Origin: Terriglobia bacterium
GTDB lineage: Bacteria > Acidobacteriota > Terriglobia > Terriglobales > Acidobacteriaceae
Direction: 5' to 3'
DNA: 34,257 nucleotides
NCBI GenBank assembly: GCA_020072645.1
Contig: JAIQGK010000031.1
Coordinates: forward strand, 1 to 34,257
Shown here: positions 8,968 to 17,425 of the stretch, in pieces
How the letters are laid out: each line of letters starts with the position of its first letter
Position numbering within the stretch: position 1 is the first letter of the stretch
Program-made: the position numbers and the translations under genes
The notes under the pieces: model-generated
The model's input: only the letters and a program-made list of their open reading frames with translations
The model's database searches: none
Told to the model about the DNA's origin: nothing

Positions 8968-10185
8968 TCATGCCAGCCGGGCTTGAAGATCTTCCTGATC
9001 GAGCAGGCGCTGCAACCAGGTAAAGGACTCACTGTCAACTCCATTCGGAATTTTCTCCTGCCCCTCGACGAGCGCTGCACGATAGTCATTCAGGAGCTTC
9101 GCGTCCGCTCTTTGCATGCGGTAATTCTCTGCGATCCAATGGAGGAGGTTTGCCAGGAAGTCCCGTTCAAAGGGGTGCGCTTTACGCGCGCCAAAGCGGC
9201 GCATGGCTTCATCCAGGACGGTTGCCAACATATGTCCATTCTGGGATCCCGCCCCGAGCATGGCCACAGGACTGGAAGAAGCAAGCCCAGGTGGCATTCC
9301 ACTGGGCCTGCCCTCGTCTGGGCCGGGTATGCCCTGAAACGCTTGCCAGATGATCTCCATTCCGCGGCTCAGGGCTTCCGGAGTCTGGATCCCGCTGGCA
9401 ACCTCGCCCAGCGTCTTACCCAGAATAGAAACGACAGTTTTCTCAAGTTCGGTCTGGTTCTTCACCCTTTCGAGCTCTTTCTGGTACAGCAATTTCGCCT
9501 TTTCCAGTCCCACCTTTGGCCCCAGCAGATCCTGTTCGCGCGCGATCATCGCCTTCTCACCCTCGTTATCGATATCAGCAATCTCCTCTTTGCGATTGAA
9601 GCTGGCCTTCTTCTTGAGCGGCTCCGCGTCTTCAGCGCTCAGGTCCAATGAGATTTCAATGCTTTTGAGCTCGATCCCATACTCTGCCGCAAATTTCTCC
9701 AGGCGCTCAAATTCGGGCCCCTGAATGATCTGGCGGGGCAATGTAGAAAAGTTGTTGGCAAGCTTGCTTTGGAAGATGTCTGCCCAGGGAAGCCGCGTAA
9801 TCGCGCCACCCAGTGTTTCCTTGATTTCGTCGCGCAGCTTGCCCAGCGGATCATGGCTCAATTTCGTGACAATGAGTGCGGGACTGCTCACGCCGTAGCG
9901 AACGTAGAACGTGAGATCAAAGAAATGGCTGGCGCTCATGTGATCAAAGCGCTGGGTGAATTTGAAGTTAAGAGTGGAAGTGCTGTTCACCGCATACGAG
10001 GCATACTCCCGGGCCGGGCCGAACAGGCCTTTCTTCTTCGGCTGAAATTGCTCGCCTTCCTTGACCATACCCACGAACTGCATGCCTTGATCAATGATTT
10101 CGAAGACCGCGATGTCGTGCCCAGGCTTCGCGCCATAGCCATGGCGCTCTTCCGAAACGGCACCTTTTTCCTGAGTGAAATTCAT
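8968..10185 (-). CDS. SPFH/band-7-like protein
   Basis: The frame opens at 10200, but ATG 10185 is preceded by GGAGGGG six bases away, so I start there (405 residues). Residues 20-200 have the pattern of an SPFH/band-7 domain: 'LTFYVRYGVSSPAL', 'LRDEIKETLGGAI' and the closing 'AAEYGIELKSIEISL'. A charged helical stalk follows (about 200-265), then a Gly/Pro/Ser-rich linker (about 290-320) and a helical C-terminus. Unlike flotillin or stomatin there is no N-terminal hydrophobic anchor, so it is probably a cytoplasmic scaffold or ring-forming protein that could dock on the membrane partners of the operon. SPFH proteins form large oligomeric assemblies at membranes. The downstream NTPase start lies 27 bases after the stop. 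Confidence in the fold is moderate. Confidence 0.8.
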   Translation of the reverse strand: MNFTQEKGAVSEERHGYGAKPGHDIAVFEIIDQGMQFVGMVKEGEQFQPKKKGLFGPAREYASYAVNSTSTLNFKFTQRFDHMSASHFFDLTFYVRYGVSSPALIVTKLSHDPLGKLRDEIKETLGGAITRLPWADIFQSKLANNFSTLPRQIIQGPEFERLEKFAAEYGIELKSIEISLDLSAEDAEPLKKKASFNRKEEIADIDNEGEKAMIAREQDLLGPKVGLEKAKLLYQKELERVKNQTELEKTVVSILGKTLGEVASGIQTPEALSRGMEIIWQAFQGIPGPDEGRPSGMPPGLASSSPVAMLGAGSQNGHMLATVLDEAMRRFGARKAHPFERDFLANLLHWIAENYRMQRADAKLLNDYRAALVEGQEKIPNGVDSESFTWLQRLLDQEDLQARLA

Positions 10186-10209
10186 GTGCGTCCCCTCCAT
10201 AAAAGCGTT

Positions 10210-11145
10210 CTATACGGATACCGCGTTCAAGTCTCTGGCCTGTTCAGACACAATCCTTGCGAGAGCATTCAGCTTCGCTTCCAGCCGGGCCAATGCGTGC
10301 TCCAACAAGCGACCGGTCGCGGATTCCCATGTGTCCTGGGCCGAAATACCGCATTCCTCCAGCAGGCAAAGCATAGGTCCTTTGTTCTTGAGGCTCGACG
10401 GCCCCAGTTGGCGAGTCAGTTCCTCGAGAAACGCGGCCCGCGGAGCAACCGCCGGCTCAAGCTCATCCAGCGTGCATTTGGCCAGCAGCATATGGCCTTC
10501 CGCCATCAGGAGCTCAGCGCGCGAGACCGTAGTCGTGATCAAATCGTCTTCGTTCCTGAAAGGGAGCTGCGCCAACGCGTCCTGGAGCGCCCGAAGATTT
10601 GCGATCTGCATCCGCCGGGCCCGCATCTCTCCCTCGTCGGCTTCCTGAATGCGCAACAGACGTTCCACTTCCAGTTGGCACATGCCAGCCACAAAACGCG
10701 ACGGCCGCAGCTCACCCTTGTCATAAAGTTGGCGCGCTGCCGCCAGGAGGCGGCGAGCGGTTTCATACGCCATGAATGACTGGGCCGCGCCGGGCCCGAG
10801 CGCTTCAGACAACTTGCCGCAAAGCCCCTCGGCTCTTTGAATTAGCGCGCGCGCCGCGTGGCTCAGGCCCAGAACCTTCCTGGAGGCTTCGGCCCGCTTC
10901 AGTTCGCGCAATGCAGCCTTGAAGTTACGCCCGCGGACGTGGGCGCGTGCGGAATTAATGGCGTTGTCCAATGTGACGCACAATTGGAACTCACGGGAGC
11001 CGCCGCGAACCTCGCCTATTTGAAAAATGGTTGCCCGGTATCCCTCCAGGATGAGGGAGATCTCCTCTTCGAATGCGAGCGCGACCGCGTCATAGCGGAT
11101 CTGGCGGGCCTGGTAGCGCCATAGGGTGCGACGTAGATCAGTCAT
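10210..11145 (-). CDS. Helical protein of the caspase/MotAB operon, function unknown
   Basis: ATG at 11145 overlaps the stop of the MotB-like gene as ATGA, so translation is coupled; a longer frame upstream (to 11223) would overlap MotB by 80 bases and is rejected. The 311-residue product is almost wholly alpha-helical, rich in Ala, Leu, Arg and Glu, and has no transmembrane segment. Helices pair in a way that resembles TPR-like or four-helix repeats ('NFKAALRELKRAEASRKVLG', 'RALIQRAEGLCGKLSEALG'), but I could not fit a defined TPR register. There is no catalytic motif. Placement between the motor genes and the SPFH gene suggests an adaptor between the membrane motor and the cytoplasmic proteins. 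No named family is recognised. Confidence 0.85.
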   Translation of the reverse strand: MTDLRRTLWRYQARQIRYDAVALAFEEEISLILEGYRATIFQIGEVRGGSREFQLCVTLDNAINSARAHVRGRNFKAALRELKRAEASRKVLGLSHAARALIQRAEGLCGKLSEALGPGAAQSFMAYETARRLLAAARQLYDKGELRPSRFVAGMCQLEVERLLRIQEADEGEMRARRMQIANLRALQDALAQLPFRNEDDLITTTVSRAELLMAEGHMLLAKCTLDELEPAVAPRAAFLEELTRQLGPSSLKNKGPMLCLLEECGISAQDTWESATGRLLEHALARLEAKLNALARIVSEQARDLNAVSV

Positions 11146-11792
11146 TGGCCCCTCGCCGGCAGTTGGTCGGGGGTAGCGAAAAGGACCCGCAATTCGATCC
11201 TTCGATTGTGGCTCTGATGCCACGGAGAATTCTCCACCGGATGGAATTCCGCGTATCCGCCGGCAGAGAGCTTGTCCGGCGGTATGCCCCGTTCCATCAT
11301 GAAGCGCACAACCTCAATGGCTCGCGCGGCCGATAACTCCCAATTGTTTCGGGGATAAGCGCTCCGATTCAGGGGCTGCTTGTCTGTGTGGCCTTCCACT
11401 TCGATCTGCTTGAAATCGATGGCGCCGGCGCCTGAGCGCAGAGCGCGAGCGCATTTGCCGAGCATTTCGCGGCCCTTGGGCGCCAGGTGGTATTCCCCGG
11501 ACGCGAACAGGACCTCTTCGCTGAAACGGACCTGAAGCATGTTGAGCTTCGAATCATCCAGAGTGACCTTGTGCCGCGCAGTCTCTTCTTGAAATTCTTT
11601 TTGCATAAGCTCGGTCAACTGCCTTTGCTCCTCGCGAAGACGGGCGCTTTCGAAGCTGTCAATATTGAGGGTTGTCTGAAGAAAATTCTGCAGCACAAAA
11701 ACCATGAGCACGGTGGTGAGAATATCGACATAGCTCGGCCAATATTCAATGCCGGACCGGACCGTTCCGTGAGCCGCAGGAGTCTTGATCAT
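11142..11792 (-). CDS. MotB/ZorB-like stator protein with OmpA peptidoglycan-binding domain
   Basis: The 216-residue product has the standard MotB layout. A short cytoplasmic tail is followed by one transmembrane helix (about 20-40) that begins 'PSYVDILTTVLMVFVL'; Asp23 is in the position of the proton-binding Asp of MotB, ExbD and ZorB. A helical linker (45-90) comes next, then an OmpA-family domain (about 95-205) with 'EVEGHTD' (131-137), 'LSAARAIEVVRFM' and 'NRRIELRV'. It should sit in the inner membrane and bind peptidoglycan in the periplasm. The gene starts six bases after the MotA-like stop with a weak ribosome site (AGTAGG). With its partner it should make a proton-driven motor of the MotAB/ExbBD/TolQR/ZorAB superfamily. 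Flagellar and Ton/Tol roles are unlikely because the neighbours are a caspase and an NTPase. Confidence 0.9.
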   Translation of the reverse strand: MIKTPAAHGTVRSGIEYWPSYVDILTTVLMVFVLQNFLQTTLNIDSFESARLREEQRQLTELMQKEFQEETARHKVTLDDSKLNMLQVRFSEEVLFASGEYHLAPKGREMLGKCARALRSGAGAIDFKQIEVEGHTDKQPLNRSAYPRNNWELSAARAIEVVRFMMERGIPPDKLSAGGYAEFHPVENSPWHQSHNRRIELRVLFATPDQLPARGQ

Positions 11793-11798
11793 GGTTGC

Positions 11799-13130
11799 CT
11801 ACTTGAAAAGCGCATAGCCTAACAGCGCAAGATCGGAGACCACCAGAAAACCAAAGATCAACTTCACCTGCAGAGGCCACGACATAAGGCTGCGCTGCTG
11901 CTCGTATGCGCGGATCAGGCGGTCGATCCTGACCATGTTGGACTGCTCTGCCTGCGTTCGCTGGCTTTCATAAGAACGAACCATCAGATCCATGTGGTTC
12001 AAGCTATTCTGGTTCGATTGCGCGACCTGGGAAACAACGCCCGGAAGCGTTTCCGCAACCATCATCAGTGACTTATTCAGGTCCGCTACCTGCTCGATCA
12101 CGCCGGAAGTTTTGCCGATGAGGGTCTGGATGCGTTCGGAGGTCTCGGCCTTGTTTGAGTCGCGAATCGTGCCGACGATCTCCACAAAGCCCTTCTCAAT
12201 AGCGTTGAGTTCCACCAGGGTCTCCTGGTTGTTCCGCGCTATGTCATCGAGGCGGCTGAAACTGGTTTCCAGTTGCAGGCTGACCTTTTCCAGCAGACTG
12301 TCATCTTCCGTTGCGGGCACGGTGGCGGGAAACAGGTCTTCCGTGGTGAACCGGTCAAGGCGGTCGAGAAAAGCTGATTGCGCATGGCCCAGACGGTGAT
12401 TGAGCCAGGAGAGAATGATGGCGGAGGTAATGCCGGCCATGGTGGCGCTGAACGCGGTTCGCATGCCGTCGAGAACACCCCGGATGTGAGCGATGGACGC
12501 CATCCAGGAATTCAGGGTCACGCTCCTGACATCGGCAGGAAGGCCGAGATCGATCTGCTGCACCATGATGGCCAGTCCGATTACGGTGCCCAGCAATCCC
12601 AGCATCATGGAAAGGCTTGCCGCGTAGGACGGCAGGGAAAGCGATTTGGACGAAGCTTCGCGCGCGAGGGTCATCTGCTGCAGCGCGCTTAGGCTCACTT
12701 TGACCTGGGACTCGCGCATGCGCTTGATCAGCTCCAGCCGGTCGGCGATCACTGTCCTCCGCGAGAGCCCCTCCAGCAGCGTCTCGGTCGACATGAGGCG
12801 CGCCGGCGTTTTTTTCTCCTCGCTCTTTTTCTCTCCTGCGGCCCCTATTTTTACTTCCGCACCGCTTTTTACTTCGTCGGCATTGTCCGCCGGCCCCTCT
12901 CCGGCCCATTCTTCCCCATCCATTTCTTCCGCGGCGCGATCTTGCTCGTCCTCTTCCGCCGAATCCAGGTTTTGCGATCGCTTGAGCTTGCCGGCGATAT
13001 ACTCCAGGGCCTCCGTTTCAGTGACGTTATATCGCCGTGTATGCCGCAATGCCTGCCATGACGCAATCGCACAGAGCAAAAAAATACCGGCAATAAAGTA
13101 AGGCCACGCTGATGCCAGACTATTCTCCAT
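11799..13130 (-). CDS. MotA/TolQ/ExbB-family proton-channel protein, ZorA-like
   Basis: ATG 13130 has GAGGAG six bases upstream and overlaps the caspase stop by 11 bases; the longer frame to 13193 is rejected. The product is 443 residues. TM1 is at 10-26, and a long acidic cytoplasmic loop at 55-110 follows. The conserved channel core covers TM2 (about 169-191, 'MLGLLGTVIGLAIM') and TM3 (about 224-243, 'GMRTAFSATMAGI'), both standard family motifs. A helical tail rich in Asn and Gln runs from about 285 to 415 and ends in a further hydrophobic helix (about 420-441). That last membrane helix is unusual: MotA and ExbB proteins end in the cytoplasm, and the tail of ZorA is a long intracellular rod. 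Here the tail seems to return to the membrane. The next gene is the MotB partner. It would conduct protons and rotate around MotB. Confidence 0.9.
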   Translation of the reverse strand: MENSLASAWPYFIAGIFLLCAIASWQALRHTRRYNVTETEALEYIAGKLKRSQNLDSAEEDEQDRAAEEMDGEEWAGEGPADNADEVKSGAEVKIGAAGEKKSEEKKTPARLMSTETLLEGLSRRTVIADRLELIKRMRESQVKVSLSALQQMTLAREASSKSLSLPSYAASLSMMLGLLGTVIGLAIMVQQIDLGLPADVRSVTLNSWMASIAHIRGVLDGMRTAFSATMAGITSAIILSWLNHRLGHAQSAFLDRLDRFTTEDLFPATVPATEDDSLLEKVSLQLETSFSRLDDIARNNQETLVELNAIEKGFVEIVGTIRDSNKAETSERIQTLIGKTSGVIEQVADLNKSLMMVAETLPGVVSQVAQSNQNSLNHMDLMVRSYESQRTQAEQSNMVRIDRLIRAYEQQRSLMSWPLQVKLIFGFLVVSDLALLGYALFK

Positions 13131-14178
13131 GGCGGCTCCTCTTGGACCGAGTGGAGCGGCGGCCGCCCGGGGGAATCTTGATCTCGGCGCCACAAAGATC
13201 GAGATTGCCTTCAGTCTGCTTGAGAATGTCCTTATTAACGACTCCTGGGATCGCCTCCGCCGGGCCTTCGTAAGTCAGCCCGATCTTCTTAATGGAGCCT
13301 CGATGACCCACTATCAACTGCTGATTGATTATTCCTTCCGGCGCCACGGCTGGTAACAGCTCCTGTTCGAGAGCGGCTTCCGGCACGAATTTTTCGAACG
13401 GCAACGGCTCAACCCGGTTGTCGCCGCCTCCGTAGTAGGCGATCTCGAAATTGTCGGACTTGAAATCGAATGTGGGGTGTTGACGGTCATTGGTTTTGCG
13501 GGGGACCTGTTGGCTCGTATAGGTAACCAGGTCGCCGATGCGTACAAAGCCATCACGCCGCGGATTGCCCTCCCCGCACAGCGCCTCCAGAAGAGAGTGG
13601 GTAAACGCGCTGTAGGGCTTGCCTGTCCATGAGAGTTCCGCGCCCGTCGATGAGGCCAGCACGGCCCGGCCCTTCTTACTGGCCAGAATCGTCCGCACCT
13701 GGGGTGACAATTCTTTGTATGCCGACCCTTTGGCCAGGGGCAACTCGATCCCGCCGGCATGGCAGCAATCCAGCACCAGCAGTAATCTTTCCGCCCGGAT
13801 ATCTTCCAGCAGCGCTGTGAACTCTCTACCATGCATGGTGGTTTTCCGAAATTGATTGCCGCCGTATCCGTATGCGACGAGAGAGTAAGCGTCACCCTCA
13901 CTCGATTGCACATAGCCGCCATGACCGGAAAAGTAGACGATTACGGTGGAACCTTGCTTCTCTTTTTCAATGACTTTGGCCAATCGCTTCAGCTCGACGC
14001 GAATACCCTCAACCGAGGCGTTTTCTTCCGTCAGCAGGCGGACCTGATCGGGCGGATAAGCACAACGTTTGGGATTGACCAGGATGTTGCGCAGCCCCTC
14101 AACGTCCCGTATTGTGCACGGAAGGTCGCCGCCCACCCCGATCAATAAAGCATGGCCTCGATGAAATAGCGCGCTCAT
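13120..14178 (-). CDS. Caspase-like cysteine peptidase (peptidase C14), first gene of the conflict operon
   Basis: The 352-residue product has a caspase p20-type domain in residues 8-235. The strand 'HALLIGVG' is followed by the catalytic His86 in 'YFSGHGGY' and the catalytic Cys139 in 'LVLDCCHAGG'; 'RAVLASSTGAE' and 'YSAFTHSLLEAL' are also typical of metacaspase-like C14 proteins. Residues 280-335 form a beta-rich tail ('QQLIVGHRGSIKKIGL', 'GNLDLCGAEIKI') and the end is basic. There is no signal peptide, so it acts in the cytoplasm. ATG 14178 has GAGG about six bases upstream. The following MotA-like gene starts inside its 3' end. As the first gene of the operon it is the likely killing or signalling effector, released when the motor/NTPase proteins sense a trigger; that role is inferred. 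Confidence 0.93.
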   Translation of the reverse strand: MSALFHRGHALLIGVGGDLPCTIRDVEGLRNILVNPKRCAYPPDQVRLLTEENASVEGIRVELKRLAKVIEKEKQGSTVIVYFSGHGGYVQSSEGDAYSLVAYGYGGNQFRKTTMHGREFTALLEDIRAERLLLVLDCCHAGGIELPLAKGSAYKELSPQVRTILASKKGRAVLASSTGAELSWTGKPYSAFTHSLLEALCGEGNPRRDGFVRIGDLVTYTSQQVPRKTNDRQHPTFDFKSDNFEIAYYGGGDNRVEPLPFEKFVPEAALEQELLPAVAPEGIINQQLIVGHRGSIKKIGLTYEGPAEAIPGVVNKDILKQTEGNLDLCGAEIKIPPGGRRSTRSKRSRHGE

Positions 14179-14213
14179 AAGGACCTCATGGCAAGAAAAC
14201 TGAAATCTTACAT

Positions 14214-14231
14214 AAGCATGTAAGGGGCCAA
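14214..14231 (-). promoter_or_regulatory. Sigma54-like promoter of the caspase operon
   Basis: On the minus strand the sequence reads TTGGCCCCTTACATGCTT. It has GG, then exactly ten bases, then GC, which is the -24/-12 geometry of sigma54 promoters (consensus TTGGCAC-N5-TTGCW), with changes at the A of GGCA and the first T of TTGC. The predicted start near 14204 would leave a short leader of about 25 bases with GAGG before the caspase ATG. The sigma54-type regulator gene lies 3 kb away. Confidence 0.5.
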
Positions 14232-14400
14232 GGGCTGCTTCCGCGGCGCAGTTTCTGAGCTTGCATGAACAAAGGACTTGTTGGGGGGATACCGGCGGGA
14301 AAGACTACCGGCCATTGCGAGCCTCCTAATTTTTAGAGAGCTCTGCTCAGGAATGAGCAATTAATGGGAAGGGGTGCGCGCGCGCCGCGTGCGCCGTTCA

Positions 14401-14425
14401 GCTCCCGCAGAACTGCGGATAGAGC
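14401..14425 (-). terminator. Hairpin after the kinase gene
   Basis: CCGCAG (14405-14410) pairs perfectly with CTGCGG (14413-14418) over a two-base loop, and flanking GCTC/GAGC can add four pairs after a three-base bulge. It lies just past the kinase stop. No T-run follows, so it may be a weak or Rho-assisted terminator or simply an end-protecting hairpin. Confidence 0.3.
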
Positions 14426-14429
14426 AGGA

Positions 14430-17183
14430 TTAGTTCTGCAGCAACAGCTTTTGAAAGCGACGATCGCCGCGCAGGTTGTCGAGCACTGGCGTATCGCGCA
14501 GCAGAGTCCGGGAATACCCGCCGGCGACAGCTTTGCTCAGCCACTCCAATGCGGCATCGGTTTCGCCGAGTTGGTTATAGACTTCGCCGGCGCGCTTTTT
14601 CAGCCATGCATCGTTCGGTGCGAGCGCGAGAGCTCGGTGGAGACAGCGCAGGGACTTCTCCCTGTCGCCTAGCATGGAGTAATAGTCTGCAAGATTGCCA
14701 AGCACATCGGCTTTTTTAGGATTCACGCCGAGATCGCGCTCGGCGAGCAGAATGGCCTGGCGATAAGAGGCCATAGCGGCCGTCCGGGTATCTGGCTCCC
14801 TGTATTGTGCAGAAGCAAGATTGCCCCACATGGTATAGTCCTGCTGGTTCAGCTTGATGGCTTGATCGTAATAATTGGACGCCTCAGCAAACTGACGCAG
14901 ATGAAAGTACGAGGTCGCAAGATTCGAAAGTGAATCTTCACTGGGCTGAATGGTGGTCGACCGCCGAAAAAGCGGTACTGCGTCGTTATAACGGCCTTGC
15001 GACAGGTAAATGCCGCCGAGATTGCTATATCCACGGTAATTGTCGGGCGCTAATGAAATAACCTTTTGAAACATGGCAGCCGCTTCTTCATACCGCGCCT
15101 GACGGTAATAGAAGGCGCCCAGTTGGCTGTATCCGCCCCAATACTGTGGCATTAAGCGGATTGCCTGATGAAGAATATCTTCGGCTTTCTGGGGCTGCCT
15201 CAAAGATTCGTAAGCTTTTGCCAGACCGCGGTAAGCGCCCGCGTCGGCTGGATCGAGTTCCCGAGCAAGGTTGAACTCTTCGGCTGCCTTCTCGAACTGT
15301 CCAGTACCTTCATATACATTGCCGAGACAGGAATGCGCTTCCGCCATTCCGGGTTGTAGCCGGACTGAACGTTCGCATGCTTCCCGCGCCTGGCGCACCA
15401 AATCCTTATTGTGCAGGTTTTCGTATTTTAACCAATATGCCTCACCCAGAGCAGCGTAGGAGCTGCCATAGTTCGGGTCGAGGTTGAGCGTGCTGGAAAG
15501 TATCTCAATGGCGCTTTCAATGCTCTCCGGTTTTTCGTAGTCCTGCAGATAGCCGCGACCTTTGAGATAGTTGCTATAGGCCTGCGGATAAACCGTGCCA
15601 TGGCTAATGAGCCGCGCTTCCTCGTCTCTGGTAGGTTTGATCTCCAGCATGGCCAGTACATTGGCCACGATGCGGTCTTCCAAGGCAAAGGGATCATCAC
15701 GGGCAAAATCGACTGTATCACCGCCCAACTGCTTCTGGGCCGCAGCATCGATCAAAACCACCGTCACGCGCACAAGCTGTCCGGACCTCTGCAGGCTCCC
15801 TGTTACCACCACATCAGTGCCAAACTCCTCCCGAGCCTTTTCCACCGTTGTAATTTGCCGCGCCCGCAACTCCGCCATTGGAATGATCTGGAAAGAATGC
15901 CCCCGCGCCAATTGCGAGATGCTGGCCGCCATGGTTTCTGCCAGGCCATTGGCAAATGCCTGGCTTTCAGGGTCGTTCTTGATCACGGTAAACGGCAGCA
16001 CCGCCACACGCCGATCACTTTTTCTGGCAACTTGAGATGAGTTTGTCCGGAAACTGTTCAACAACAATGCAACCACGAGAGCTCCGCACAGCAGCACCCC
16101 AGCCAAGACCGCCATCCAGGCGCGACCCGGCTTTTTCTCGCGGAAAGTGGTCTGACCATGTTCTACGTGTTCTATAGATACGGCAATCTTTTTGCGTAGC
16201 ACCTCGCTGATTTCACTCGAGCGGAGAAAACGCTCCTTTGGGTCCGCTTTCAGGCAGCGCAAAATTACGAATTCCCAGCAAGGATCAATATCAGGAAGAT
16301 ACACACGAGGTGGAACCGGAGGTGTTTCCAGCCGCTGCAGAGCAATTGAGCGGCGGGAATCGCCGGTAAAAGGGTATTTCCCCGTGATCATGTAATAAAT
16401 GACGACGCCTAAAGAATAGATATCGGTTGCGGCAGTCACTTCAGCCCCTTCGAGCTGCTCGGGCGCTATGTACTCAGGAGTTCCCACAAGCGATTCGCCC
16501 GGCGCAGACTGAGACGGGCGTTCGGTTGAAGATGCAAGGGCCAAGCCAAAATCACTGATCACGGGACGAATTCCCTGGCCAGCCTGCACAAGAATGATGT
16601 TGCTGCTTTTTAAATCACGATGGACAATGCCTGCCTGGTGCACAGCCTCAAGGCCGTTTACGATCTGCTCCAGCAGAGGCAAGGCTTCCGATGCATGGAG
16701 TGGGCCGGATTCCTGCAAATATTCGGCCAGAGTTTTGCCCCGCAGCAACTCCATGGTAAAGAAAATGGTTGGTTGTGGGCCATGCAGGCTGCTTTGATGG
16801 TATCCCACATCGAAAACTCTGCATACATTCGGATGGTTTATTTGGCGCAGTAACCGGATCTCCTGCTTAAATCGTGAGGCAGCCTGAGCATCACAAGCCA
16901 CCTCAATCCGCATGATTTTCAAAGCAAGATGATCATGAATATCGAGGTCTTCAACTTCATATACTTCTCCCATTCCTCCCATACCTATCAATCGCACAAC
17001 CTGATAGCGATTGGCGAGCACTTCAAAGCGCGCGAGAGAGCCATAAGCCGTCTCCCGGCAAGCAGAGGGCTGCTCCGGGGCAGCATCATTCAAGGGCTGT
17101 CCGACCTCTTGCCGCCAGGGGACTTCAGTAGAATCCTCAGCTGTTCTTTCTTTGTCCCAGGCAGGATCCTTCGATTGGGTCAT
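14430..17183 (-). CDS. Membrane Ser/Thr protein kinase with TolB/FlgO-like domain and TPRs
   Basis: ATG 17183 is preceded by GAAGGAAAG with good spacing; a TTG at 17201 is less likely. The product is about 917 residues. The PknB-type kinase domain (about 60-320) is intact: glycine loop 'GMGGMGEVY', Lys89, 'HRDLKSSN' (188-195), DFG (211-213) and 'GTPEYIAPEQ'. One transmembrane helix lies at about 355-376. Outside it, residues 385-510 resemble the TolB N-terminal/FlgO-like domain ('VAVLPF', 'DVVVTGSLQRSGQLVRVTV'), and residues 530-890 hold about nine TPRs. This is a standard acidobacterial-type receptor kinase. It would phosphorylate cytoplasmic proteins carrying Thr; FHA domains read such marks, and the divergent neighbour has an FHA domain, so the two may form a signalling pair. 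It shares no operon with the caspase genes, which begin 250 bases downstream. Confidence 0.95.
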   Translation of the reverse strand: MTQSKDPAWDKERTAEDSTEVPWRQEVGQPLNDAAPEQPSACRETAYGSLARFEVLANRYQVVRLIGMGGMGEVYEVEDLDIHDHLALKIMRIEVACDAQAASRFKQEIRLLRQINHPNVCRVFDVGYHQSSLHGPQPTIFFTMELLRGKTLAEYLQESGPLHASEALPLLEQIVNGLEAVHQAGIVHRDLKSSNIILVQAGQGIRPVISDFGLALASSTERPSQSAPGESLVGTPEYIAPEQLEGAEVTAATDIYSLGVVIYYMITGKYPFTGDSRRSIALQRLETPPVPPRVYLPDIDPCWEFVILRCLKADPKERFLRSSEISEVLRKKIAVSIEHVEHGQTTFREKKPGRAWMAVLAGVLLCGALVVALLLNSFRTNSSQVARKSDRRVAVLPFTVIKNDPESQAFANGLAETMAASISQLARGHSFQIIPMAELRARQITTVEKAREEFGTDVVVTGSLQRSGQLVRVTVVLIDAAAQKQLGGDTVDFARDDPFALEDRIVANVLAMLEIKPTRDEEARLISHGTVYPQAYSNYLKGRGYLQDYEKPESIESAIEILSSTLNLDPNYGSSYAALGEAYWLKYENLHNKDLVRQAREACERSVRLQPGMAEAHSCLGNVYEGTGQFEKAAEEFNLARELDPADAGAYRGLAKAYESLRQPQKAEDILHQAIRLMPQYWGGYSQLGAFYYRQARYEEAAAMFQKVISLAPDNYRGYSNLGGIYLSQGRYNDAVPLFRRSTTIQPSEDSLSNLATSYFHLRQFAEASNYYDQAIKLNQQDYTMWGNLASAQYREPDTRTAAMASYRQAILLAERDLGVNPKKADVLGNLADYYSMLGDREKSLRCLHRALALAPNDAWLKKRAGEVYNQLGETDAALEWLSKAVAGGYSRTLLRDTPVLDNLRGDRRFQKLLLQN

Positions 17184-17425
17184 GCACTTTCCTTCAATCA
17201 AAATGGGAGTTGGGGTGCGATATTATGCCATGTATACCGCCCTTTTGAAGCATTATCTTGGTAATACCACCGTCGGCAAGCGTAAACTCCCAAGCAACAC
17301 ATTCAGTGGGGGTTATCATGATTATTTATTAGCCAATCTTTATGAACCGCAAATCTGCCGGCTTACAATCACCACGCGCAGTTTTCAATGCATGGAAATT
17401 CATAAACATGGGGAATTGAGGAATT

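Noticed and set aside
9769-10779. Plus-strand 336-codon open frame
   Set aside because: It is antisense to two well-supported minus-strand genes, spans their junction and has no domain or start signal.
4550-14178. Calling the operon a standard Zorya system
   Set aside because: Only the motor pair resembles ZorA/ZorB. There is no ZorC, no SNF2-type ZorD helicase/nuclease and no ZorE, and the other genes are unlike Zorya.
17220-17234. Sigma54-like element upstream of the kinase gene
   Set aside because: On the minus strand TGGCAT and GCA are present, but GG and GC are nine bases apart instead of ten, a spacing that normally abolishes function.
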